From the NCBI GenBank assembly GCA_027486075.1, contig JAIXPU010000146.1:1-5020 (forward strand): a DNA stretch of 5,020 nucleotides, written 5' to 3'. Position 1 is the first letter of the stretch; the number at the start of each line of letters is the position of its first letter. Below are positions 1 through 3,892 of this stretch, in pieces. A program made the position numbers and the translations under genes. This DNA is from Streptomycetaceae bacterium. Its GTDB lineage: Bacteria > Actinomycetota > Actinomycetes > Nanopelagicales > Nanopelagicaceae. The notes under the pieces are model-generated. The model ran no database searches. It worked only from the letters and a program-made list of their open reading frames with translations, and was not told the DNA's origin.

Positions 1-112
1 CAAGGCTCCTATTGGGGTCTTGGCTCACTCACCTGAGTTGTTAGTCGCAGTCGTAGGCGATCAAGTGTGGAAGTCCTCAGATAAGGGACGCGCCTTCACC
101 CTGGTCAGCTAG
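1..112 (+). CDS. C-terminal fragment of an Asp-box (BNR/sialidase-like propeller) protein, 5' end outside the window
   Basis: An open frame enters from the left edge (first full codon at base 2) and ends at TAG 110-112, giving the last 36 residues of a protein. Near the end it reads WKSSDKGRAF, which fits the Asp-box pattern S-x-D-x-G-x-x-F/W that sits on a beta-hairpin between strands in sialidase, BNR and Ycf48-type beta-propellers. The residues before it (GVLAHSPELLVAVVGD) alternate like propeller strands. Ending just after an Asp-box is normal for such proteins, which are often exported. The cytochrome b5-type gene begins 43 bases downstream on the same strand, with its own likely promoter. 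The substrate or partner cannot be told from this fragment, and a single Asp-box does not prove glycosidase activity. The reading frame is fairly secure; the family call is moderate. Confidence 0.6.
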   Translation, partial: KAPIGVLAHSPELLVAVVGDQVWKSSDKGRAFTLVS

Positions 113-143
113 ATTTCGGCGAGCAATTGACCGAGCTCCGTAA

Positions 144-155
144 TAACCTAAAACC
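144..155 (+). promoter_or_regulatory. -10 box for a leaderless start of the cytochrome b5-type gene
   Basis: TAACCT at 144-149 fits the actinobacterial TAnnnT -10 consensus and ends exactly 6 nt before the ATG at 156. Transcription would therefore begin at or next to the start codon. No Shine-Dalgarno sequence is visible in front of this ATG. No good -35 hexamer lies at 17 nt (121-126 is GAGCAA). A TTGACC at 127-132 is too close, 11 nt from the box. The same spacing recurs at four other genes in the window, which is the main support. Confidence 0.5.
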
Positions 156-1019
156 ATGAGACGTACCCTGACTGCCTTGATCGCACTGGCTCTTGCCGCA
201 ACACTGACTGCTCCAGCTTCTGCACATCAACCAGTCTTTCTACTTCCCACTGATACAACCCCCAACGCTGGACCGCTTCTTGTAGATGGAACTGTCTCAT
301 TTGCAATTCGTGCATCATTTACCAAATCAGGTCAGAAGCAGGCATTTCGCGCCGCCCTGAAAGAAGGCGATTCGCTAGAAATTCAGTATCTGATTGTTGA
401 TAAGAAGCCAGAGAACACTCTGAAGAACACCATGTTGCCGCAGCTTGTCGTAACTTCTCCATCAGGTAAGAAGTTGACGATGAAATTAAATGAGCGCACA
501 AAGTTCTACGAACCTTATGGCCGCACCAACTATCTCTATCTTGCTCGCTACAGCGCACCTGCTGAAGCTGGCATCTATCAATTTGTTGCTACATCTCGCG
601 CCCGTGCCGCAATCACTATTGCTGTTGGCGACAAAGAAATTCCGGGTGAAGTTTTGCGTGGAGCTGCGCCCGCACCAGCTGCGCCTGCACCAGCTTCCCC
701 TGCACCAACACCTGCCGCACCTGCCGCACCAGCTGCAACTCCTACGGCGTCTCCAACACCAACAGCCGAGGTATCAACTCAGGCTGGCTACACGATGGCC
801 AAGGTGAAAGAGAACAACTCAGCAGCTAGCTGCTGGTCAGTCATTAATGGAAACGTCTACAACCTGACACAGTGGATCAATTCGCATCCTGGCGGGCCAT
901 CTGTGATTCGTGGTTTATGTGGAGTTGATGGCACATCATCGTTTAATGGCAAACACCGCGGAGATGGCGGACCTGCCTCCATTCTTACTGGATACCTACT
1001 TGGTCCACTCGCTAAGTAA
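156..1019 (+). CDS. Exported protein with a C-terminal cytochrome b5-like heme-binding domain
   Basis: The 287-residue product has four parts. Residues 1-23 are a signal peptide (MRR, then a hydrophobic run, ending ASA before H24). Residues 24-168 form a beta-rich domain that I do not recognise, with a striking NERTKFYEPYG stretch at about 112-122. Residues 169-204 are an Ala/Pro/Thr linker. Residues 211-287 are a cytochrome b5-like domain. In that domain HPGG at 244-247 supplies the first axial heme histidine, and H267 (NGKHRGD) is the likely second. C226 and C255 are placed so they could form a disulfide outside the membrane. The protein is probably secreted or cell-surface and could carry single electrons; the redox partner is unknown. 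It lies 43 bases after the Asp-box gene. The ATG is favoured because it opens a clean signal peptide and follows a -10 box by 6 nt. The heme domain call is strong; the role of the N-terminal domain is unknown. Confidence 0.88.
   Translation: MRRTLTALIALALAATLTAPASAHQPVFLLPTDTTPNAGPLLVDGTVSFAIRASFTKSGQKQAFRAALKEGDSLEIQYLIVDKKPENTLKNTMLPQLVVTSPSGKKLTMKLNERTKFYEPYGRTNYLYLARYSAPAEAGIYQFVATSRARAAITIAVGDKEIPGEVLRGAAPAPAAPAPASPAPTPAAPAAPAATPTASPTPTAEVSTQAGYTMAKVKENNSAASCWSVINGNVYNLTQWINSHPGGPSVIRGLCGVDGTSSFNGKHRGDGGPASILTGYLLGPLAK
663..767 (+). repeat. Low-complexity Ala/Pro/Thr linker-coding tract
   Basis: This in-frame GC-rich tract is built from repeated GCA/GCT/GCC and CCA/CCT codons with ACA and TCT mixed in. 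It codes for residues about 170-204 of the cytochrome b5-type protein. It separates the N-terminal exported domain from the heme domain and is typical of flexible, extended linkers in actinobacterial surface proteins. Its near-repeats (GCACCAGCTGCGCCTGCACC-like units) are likely to vary in length between strains. Confidence 0.75.
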
Positions 1020-1026
1020 TCTGCGC

Positions 1027-1038
1027 TAAAGTAAAAAT
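1027..1038 (+). promoter_or_regulatory. -10 box for a leaderless GTG start of the DCC-family gene
   Basis: TAAAGT at 1027-1032 is followed by exactly 6 nt and then the GTG at 1039. The box begins only 7 nt after the stop codon of the upstream gene. No Shine-Dalgarno sequence is present and no clear -35 is seen. The spacing matches four other starts in the window and supports GTG 1039 as the start. Confidence 0.45.
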
Positions 1039-1398
1039 GTGTCTTTAGACGAAGCAACAGTTATCTACGATGGCGATTGCCGCCTCTGTCAGGCAAGTAT
1101 TAATTGGCTCCGTCTTAAGTTAGATATTGCAGCAGAGCCTTTTCAGCGCGCACACCTAGAACGCTTTGGTGTAACCCCCGAAGAATGTGCCAAAGAGGTA
1201 ATTGTTTACACACCTAAGACCACCTACCGTGGCGCCGCAGCTGTTGCATATTTACTGCAAGCCCGCGGCAATCGCCTCGCATTCATTGTCATCACGGCAT
1301 CAGGTCCGCTTGGTCGCTTCGGCTATCGCTGGGTTGCTACGCACCGCAATTCGCTCGCCATCACATTACTTACACGCATACTTGAGCGTCAGCGCTAG
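1039..1398 (+). CDS. DCC-family (DUF393) thiol-disulfide oxidoreductase-like protein
   Basis: The 119-residue product carries the family signature near its N-terminus, YDGDCRLC at residues 10-17, with the CxxC pair C14/C17. Other family-like features are the YRGAAAVAYLL stretch at 63-73 and a C-terminal GRFGYRWVATHRN segment at 92-104, which resembles the conserved Y.WVA.NR region of the DCC family (Pfam DUF393). The length is typical for a single-domain member. Members are predicted to have a thioredoxin-like fold and thiol-disulfide chemistry, but their substrates are poorly defined. There is no signal peptide, so the protein is likely cytoplasmic. The start is GTG; an ATG two bases earlier is out of frame and reaches a stop after three codons. 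The gene lies 19 nt after the cytochrome b5-type gene and 34 nt before the SDR gene, each with its own -10 box. Confidence 0.88.
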   Translation: MSLDEATVIYDGDCRLCQASINWLRLKLDIAAEPFQRAHLERFGVTPEECAKEVIVYTPKTTYRGAAAVAYLLQARGNRLAFIVITASGPLGRFGYRWVATHRNSLAITLLTRILERQR

Positions 1399-1432
1399 TT
1401 TCAAATCGAAGTAAAAGACCTATCATCACACC
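1399..1432 (+). promoter_or_regulatory. Promoter for a leaderless start of the SDR gene
   Basis: A -10 box TATCAT at 1421-1426 is followed by exactly 6 nt and the ATG at 1433. A partial -35, TTTCAA at 1399-1404, sits 16 nt upstream, right after the stop codon of the DCC gene. No Shine-Dalgarno sequence is present. This is the best-formed promoter of the leaderless set. Confidence 0.6.
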
Positions 1433-2212
1433 ATGTCACTAGCGCTAATCACCGGAGCATCCCGCGGTATTGGTCGTGAAATCACTTTGGCGCTAGCTGC
1501 AGCCGGCCATCACGTCATTGCGGTATCTCGAAATCCAACGCCTGAGACCAACTCCAAGATCACCACCATCGCTTGCGATATCAGCGACATCAACGCAGTT
1601 ACCAAATTACAGGCAGATGTTGCAGCGCAACATGGACCAGTGCATATTCTTGTCAATGCGGCTGGAGTATTTGGCCCCATCGCGCTGATTAAAGATTCCG
1701 ACCCACATGCATGGGTTGAAACAATCATGATCGACACCATCGCTGCCTATTACACATCGCGCGCATTCTTACCAGCCATGCTAGAAAACAAGTGGGGCCG
1801 CGTTATCAATGTCAGTTCTGCTGCAGCCCTGCATCAACCAGGCAAACTCAATAGCGCCTATGCCACTGCTAAAGTTGCTCTCAATCAGTTCACGCGACAT
1901 TTAGCTGCAGAAATTAGCGGTTCAGGAGTAACAGCAAACGTTATTCATCCAGGAGATGTCCGCACAGAAATGTGGGCAGATATCAAAGCAAAGGCAGATG
2001 CACTTGGCGCCGATGGCGCAGATTACAAAGCCTGGGTTGATTGGGTTGAAGAAACCGGGGGAGATGCGCCAACCAAGGCAGCAGATCTCATTCTTAAGTT
2101 AGTGAGCGATGAATCGGCCGATACAAATGGACTCTTCTGTTGGATTGAAGATCCTCTGCAAGCGCCCATCCCAAGTTGGGATAAGCCAAAAGATTCTCGC
2201 CCTTGGTTGTAA
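1433..2212 (+). CDS. Short-chain dehydrogenase/reductase (SDR), NAD(P)-dependent
   Basis: The 259-residue protein has the length and motif order of a classical SDR. The glycine-rich cofactor loop TGASRGIG is at residues 7-14. An acidic residue for the adenine is D49 (ACDIS). An NAAG variant of NNAG is at 75-78. The catalytic serine lies in NVSSAA (S128/S129), and YATAK at 143-147 gives Y143 and K147. The PGDVRTEM stretch (173-180) is the usual loop after beta-6. Arg11 and Arg33 suggest a preference for NADP(H). The helix-4 position that is usually Asn appears to be Asp101. The last 30 residues, rich in Trp and Pro, resemble SDRs whose tail covers the active site. The substrate cannot be read from sequence. 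The gene ends at TAA 2210-2212, directly abutting the stop codon of the convergent Old Yellow Enzyme gene. Confidence 0.93.
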   Translation: MSLALITGASRGIGREITLALAAAGHHVIAVSRNPTPETNSKITTIACDISDINAVTKLQADVAAQHGPVHILVNAAGVFGPIALIKDSDPHAWVETIMIDTIAAYYTSRAFLPAMLENKWGRVINVSSAAALHQPGKLNSAYATAKVALNQFTRHLAAEISGSGVTANVIHPGDVRTEMWADIKAKADALGADGADYKAWVDWVEETGGDAPTKAADLILKLVSDESADTNGLFCWIEDPLQAPIPSWDKPKDSRPWL

Positions 2213-3283
2213 CTACTTCTTTAGCGTGCGCGCACGATCAAGATTAGACGGCCACTTAATTGTGACGCCCAACTTTTCAGCGGCATAAAGCGCCCAACGA
2301 GGATTACGTAACATCGCGCGACCTAAGAAGATTGCATCTGCCTCCCCTGTAACCAGGATGTGCTCTGCTTGCTCTGGTTCAGTGATGAGGCCTACAGCTC
2401 CAGTAAGAATTCCTGCTTCTGTACGAAGAGCCGTTGCAAAGGGAACCTGGAATCCAGGCTTCACATCAATCTTGGCGTTATGAATTGCACCGCCACTAGA
2501 AGCATCAATGAGATCAACTCCCAAATCCTTTAATACTTTAGCAAGTTCTACTGAATCAATGAGGTTCCAACCGCCATCTACCCAGTCGCTACATGAGATG
2601 CGGACAAAGAGGGGAGTGCCTTCAGGAATTACCTTGCGCACGGCTATTACAACTTCACGTAAGAAACGTGTGCGATTTTCGAAGCTGCCACCATATTCAT
2701 CGGTGCGATTGTTAATGAGCGGTGAATAGAACTGATGTAGCAAATAACCATGTGCTGCATGGACTTCAATGACATCAAAGCCAGCTTTGACCGCGCGCAC
2801 TGCTGCATCTGCAAACGATTGAACCAGTCCCGCAATATCTTCAACCGTGAGCGCACGGGGCACTGGATAACCTTCAAATGCGCTGGCAGTGGACGAGACC
2901 GCCTGCCATCCGCCTTCTTCGGCACTTGCCATCAGATGGTCATCCCAAGGCTTCATCGTCGATGCTTTATTACCTGCGTGAGCTAACTGAATTCCCATCT
3001 TCACGCCAAAGCGATGAGCAAACTCAATCATCGGTGCAAAGGCTGCAGCATGTGCGTCATCTTCAATCGATGGACAACCAATAGAGATGCGACCTTCAGG
3101 TACGACTCCAGTTGCTTCCACCATAATCAACCCGGGACCACCGCTTGCAAATGCACCCAAGTGCACCTGATGCCACTGCCCGACTACGCCATCTTTTGCC
3201 TCATATTGGCACATCGGTGAAACCCAAGCGCGATTAGAAAATTCAACATCTCGGATCTGCAACGAATCAAATAAGTGGCTCAT
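2213..3283 (-). CDS. Old Yellow Enzyme family NADH:flavin oxidoreductase, YqjM-like ene-reductase
   Basis: The 356-residue protein is a full-length FMN-dependent (beta/alpha)8 ene-reductase that would reduce activated C=C bonds, such as enals, enones or quinones, in the cytoplasm. Features of the YqjM/XenA-like class are SPMCQYE at 22-28 (C25 tunes the flavin, Y27 lines the site), GIQLAHAG at 97-104 (Q99 binds FMN), and EVHAAHGYLLHQF at 173-185 with H175 and H178 for the substrate oxygen and Y180. Further marks are NNRTDEYGGS at 191-200, FVRIS with R228, and FLGRAMLRNP at 319-328, which holds the phosphate. The C-terminal arginines at 350-352 could act like the arginine finger reaching into the partner subunit, though the usual tail motif is not exact. 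The ATG at 3281-3283 follows a -10 box by 6 nt. A palindrome overlaps that box, so expression is probably controlled. The physiological substrate is unknown. Confidence 0.95.
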   Translation of the reverse strand: MSHLFDSLQIRDVEFSNRAWVSPMCQYEAKDGVVGQWHQVHLGAFASGGPGLIMVEATGVVPEGRISIGCPSIEDDAHAAAFAPMIEFAHRFGVKMGIQLAHAGNKASTMKPWDDHLMASAEEGGWQAVSSTASAFEGYPVPRALTVEDIAGLVQSFADAAVRAVKAGFDVIEVHAAHGYLLHQFYSPLINNRTDEYGGSFENRTRFLREVVIAVRKVIPEGTPLFVRISCSDWVDGGWNLIDSVELAKVLKDLGVDLIDASSGGAIHNAKIDVKPGFQVPFATALRTEAGILTGAVGLITEPEQAEHILVTGEADAIFLGRAMLRNPRWALYAAEKLGVTIKWPSNLDRARTLKK

Positions 3284-3295
3284 ATAGACAGGTTA
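3284..3295 (-). promoter_or_regulatory. -10 box for a leaderless start of the Old Yellow Enzyme gene
   Basis: Read on the - strand, TAACCT (3290-3295) lies exactly 6 nt before the ATG at 3283. No Shine-Dalgarno sequence is present. The -35 position 17 nt upstream (GAAGGG) is poor, so the promoter may be weak or need an activator. Confidence 0.55.
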
Positions 3296-3307
3296 CTCGC
3301 GGTAACC
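3290..3307 (-). promoter_or_regulatory. Palindromic operator candidate overlapping the OYE -10 box
   Basis: The - strand reads GGTTACCGCGAGTAACCT, a perfect 6-5-6 inverted repeat (GGTTAC / GTAACC, 3291-3307) with half-site centres 11 bp apart. Its right half is part of the -10 box. A closely related site in the same register overlaps the -10 box of the DUF2256 gene. The position suggests a repressor that blocks polymerase, but the regulator is not known from this window. Confidence 0.5.
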
Positions 3308-3347
3308 ACACGCCCTTCACCACATCTCTATGAATTGCATTACGCAG

Positions 3348-3506
3348 TTACTTGGTCCACAGCGGCTTGAGAATTTCTTCTCCTGAAGTAGCAATTTGCC
3401 TAATCTTCCAACGCTTCGAATCACCAACACACTCTAAAAAATCTGGGGCCAGCGATTTCTCGAGCGCTCCCCAAGCTCGGGAAGAGTGAAAGGAGGTGAT
3501 TGCCAT
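3348..3506 (-). CDS. Possible small hypothetical protein or gene remnant (52 codons), antisense to the small-ORF leader
   Basis: This - strand frame runs from ATG 3504-3506 to TAA 3348-3350 and codes for 52 residues with an ordinary, mixed composition (for example SLAPDFLECVGDSKRWKIRQ). I recognise no family. The frame stays open upstream of the ATG to about 3601 and still reads like protein (KKDFIKVTTTFVQSNSG), but that stretch has no ATG, GTG or TTG. The ATG has neither a Shine-Dalgarno sequence nor the TAnnnT-N6 spacing seen at neighbouring genes. It lies in a CCATGG palindrome shared with the + strand small ORF, so the two cannot both be ordinary genes. It could be a 5'-truncated remnant or a chance open frame. 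It points the same way as the OYE gene, which starts 64 nt downstream with its own promoter. Confidence 0.25.
   Translation of the reverse strand: MAITSFHSSRAWGALEKSLAPDFLECVGDSKRWKIRQIATSGEEILKPLWTK
3401..3406 (+). promoter_or_regulatory. Candidate -10 box for the small structured transcription unit
   Basis: TAATCT at 3401-3406 is identical to the -10 box of the DUF2256 gene. The -35 position 17 nt upstream is a weak TTCTCC (3378-3383). Transcription would start near 3413 and give a leader of about 92 nt before the ATG at 3505. The strong terminator downstream implies that some + strand transcript enters this region. Confidence 0.35.
3445..3472 (+). other. Bulged stem-loop in the leader of the small ORF
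   Basis: GGGG (3445-3448) pairs with CCCC (3469-3472). After a two-base CC bulge, AGCG (3451-3454) pairs with CGCT (3465-3468), leaving a 10-nt loop ATTTCTCGAG (3455-3464). All ten loop bases can also pair, with one G-U, with 3639-3648 in the left arm and loop of the downstream terminator. This suggests an RNA-level switch or a tertiary contact, but it is a paper fold only. Confidence 0.4.
3488..3500 (+). promoter_or_regulatory. Shine-Dalgarno sequence with extended complementarity to the 16S 3' tail
   Basis: GAAAGGAGGTGAT is an exact 13-base complement of the usual bacterial 16S rRNA 3' end (ATCACCTCCTTTC). The GGAGG core is 8 nt from the ATG at 3505, which is close to ideal spacing. A 13-base match is very unlikely by chance, and it stands out in a window where most starts have no Shine-Dalgarno at all. 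Its GGTGATT part (3495-3501) could be masked by AATCACC at 3419-3425 in the leader. Confidence 0.7.
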
Positions 3507-3615
3507 GGTTCCAGAATTTGACTGGACAAAGGTCGTGGTGACTTTTATAAAGTCTTTCTTTGGATACTTGTCCAGAAAAAGCCGAAGTCGCCGCGATAAC
3601 GGCGACTTCAGTTAG
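3505..3615 (+). CDS. Small ORF of 36 codons behind a maximal Shine-Dalgarno, function unknown
   Basis: The ORF begins at ATG 3505 and ends at TAG 3613-3615. The 36-residue peptide has a short acidic start with one Trp (VPEFDW), a hydrophobic or amphipathic stretch at residues 9-22 (KVVVTFIKSFFGYL), a strongly basic patch at 24-30 (RKSRSRR) and a polar end. This resembles a short membrane- or RNA-binding peptide, but I recognise no family. Support comes from the 13-base Shine-Dalgarno at ideal spacing, a candidate promoter upstream and a strong terminator 18 nt after the stop. Against it, the codons include several that look rare here (ATA, AGA, CGA), and much of the coding sequence can fold into hairpins. 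The locus could therefore act mainly as a structured RNA or leader. It overlaps the start of an antisense open frame. Confidence 0.5.
   Translation: MVPEFDWTKVVVTFIKSFFGYLSRKSRSRRDNGDFS
3522..3575 (+). other. Nested inverted repeats inside the small ORF
   Basis: CTGGACAA (3522-3529) pairs perfectly with TTGTCCAG (3568-3575). Inside that, GACTTT (3540-3545) pairs with AAAGTC (3549-3554) around a TAT loop. Together they form a two-helix element within the coding frame. With the hairpin at 3584-3609 and the terminator after it, most of the transcript from 3522 to 3667 can be base-paired. That is unusual for plain coding sequence. Confidence 0.4.
3575..3609 (-). terminator. Hairpin that could act as an intrinsic terminator for - strand transcription
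   Basis: GAAGTCGCCG (3584-3593) and CGGCGACTTC (3600-3609) form a perfect 10-bp stem with a 6-nt loop. Read on the - strand the stem is followed by GGC and then TTTTT (3576-3580), as in an intrinsic terminator. It could stop transcripts that run on from the Rieske operon, whose last gene ends about 280 nt away with no terminator of its own. On the + strand it covers the end of the small ORF and has no U-tract. Confidence 0.4.
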
Positions 3616-3629
3616 CTGAGGTCCTTAGC

Positions 3630-3670
3630 AAGGAACCCCTCGAGAAGTAATTCTCGAGGGGTTCTTTATA
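3630..3670 (+). terminator. Strong intrinsic terminator with a GNRA tetraloop
   Basis: GAACCCCTCGAGAA (3633-3646) and TTCTCGAGGGGTTC (3651-3664) make a perfect 14-bp stem closed by a GTAA tetraloop of the stable GNRA class. One G-U and two A-U pairs extend the base to 3630-3667, and TTTATAT follows. It lies 18 nt after the small ORF's stop codon and about 90 nt before the DUF2256 start, so it most likely ends the small transcription unit. The - strand side lacks a clear U-tract. Confidence 0.85.
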
Positions 3671-3703
3671 TCAGCATTAATACAGAGCGAGCAATCGAAA
3701 TTG

Positions 3704-3716
3704 TGAAAAGTTTTCA
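3704..3716. promoter_or_regulatory. Inverted repeat upstream of the DUF2256 promoter
   Basis: TGAAAAGTTTTCA is a perfect 6-1-6 palindrome ending a few bases before the -35 position (TTCTTA, 3720-3725) of the DUF2256 promoter. It could be an activator site, but short A/T palindromes also arise by chance. Confidence 0.25.
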
Positions 3717-3719
3717 TCT

Positions 3720-3754
3720 TTCTTAAATGTGGTTACGCAGAGTAATCTGAAGCC
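3720..3754 (+). promoter_or_regulatory. Promoter and operator candidate for a leaderless start of the DUF2256 gene
   Basis: TAATCT (3743-3748) ends exactly 6 nt before the GTG at 3755, and a weak -35 TTCTTA (3720-3725) lies 17 nt upstream. The stretch 3731-3748, GGTTACGCAGAGTAATCT, matches the operator candidate of the OYE gene at 14 of 18 positions. It keeps the same register to the -10 box and to the start codon. It is an imperfect palindrome with one mismatched pair. Confidence 0.5.
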
Positions 3755-3892
3755 GTGCAGGCGAAGACCAAGAACGGCTTTCCACCAAAGACGTGCGAAC
3801 GTTGTGGCCGCCCCTTTGAATGGCGCAAGAAATGGGCGCGCGATTGGGAGAATGTGAAGTACTGCTCAGAGAAATGTAAAGCAGGTAAATAA
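3755..3892 (+). CDS. DUF2256 zinc-ribbon-like mini-protein
   Basis: This 45-residue protein is a full-length member of the DUF2256 family. The key pattern is T-C-x-x-C-G-R-P-F-x-W-R-K-K-W-A-R-x-W, followed by V-K-Y-C-S-x-x-C. C14, C17, C37 and C41 are the likely zinc ligands, with three tryptophans (W23, W27, W31) in a basic helix between the pairs. The function is not established. From general knowledge, family members often sit near cryptochrome/photolyase-type genes, which hints at a link to light or DNA repair, but no such gene lies in this window. The start is the GTG at 3755: it lies 6 nt after a TAATCT box and no ATG is available in frame. The stop TAA (3890-3892) directly abuts the stop codon of the convergent Rieske gene. 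Confidence 0.9.
   Translation: MQAKTKNGFPPKTCERCGRPFEWRKKWARDWENVKYCSEKCKAGK

Noticed and set aside
225..660. Histidine-brace copper site based on the exposed N-terminal His of the mature cytochrome b5-type protein
   Set aside because: No second histidine exists in the 24-168 domain, so the usual brace cannot form.
490..807. Overlapping open frame inside the cytochrome b5-type gene
   Set aside because: It is an out-of-frame shadow of the Ala/Pro linker region, rich in Leu/His/Gln repeats, and the real frame has clear domains.
2225..2236. Palindrome CGTGCGCGCACG near the SDR/OYE junction, considered as a terminator
   Set aside because: It has no room for a normal loop and no T-tract, and it lies in the OYE coding sequence.
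2647..2986. Open frames on both strands inside the Old Yellow Enzyme gene
   Set aside because: They overlap highly conserved OYE coding sequence, match no family and have no start signals.
3488..3500. On the - strand, a match to the last 13 bases of 16S rRNA (ATCACCTCCTTTC), suggesting a 16S fragment
   Set aside because: The flanks do not resemble 16S rRNA. The + strand reading, a Shine-Dalgarno 8 nt before an ATG, explains it better.
3401..3670. Known structural RNA (tmRNA, RNase P RNA, SRP RNA)
   Set aside because: None of the conserved core motifs of these RNAs that I know could be seen on either strand.
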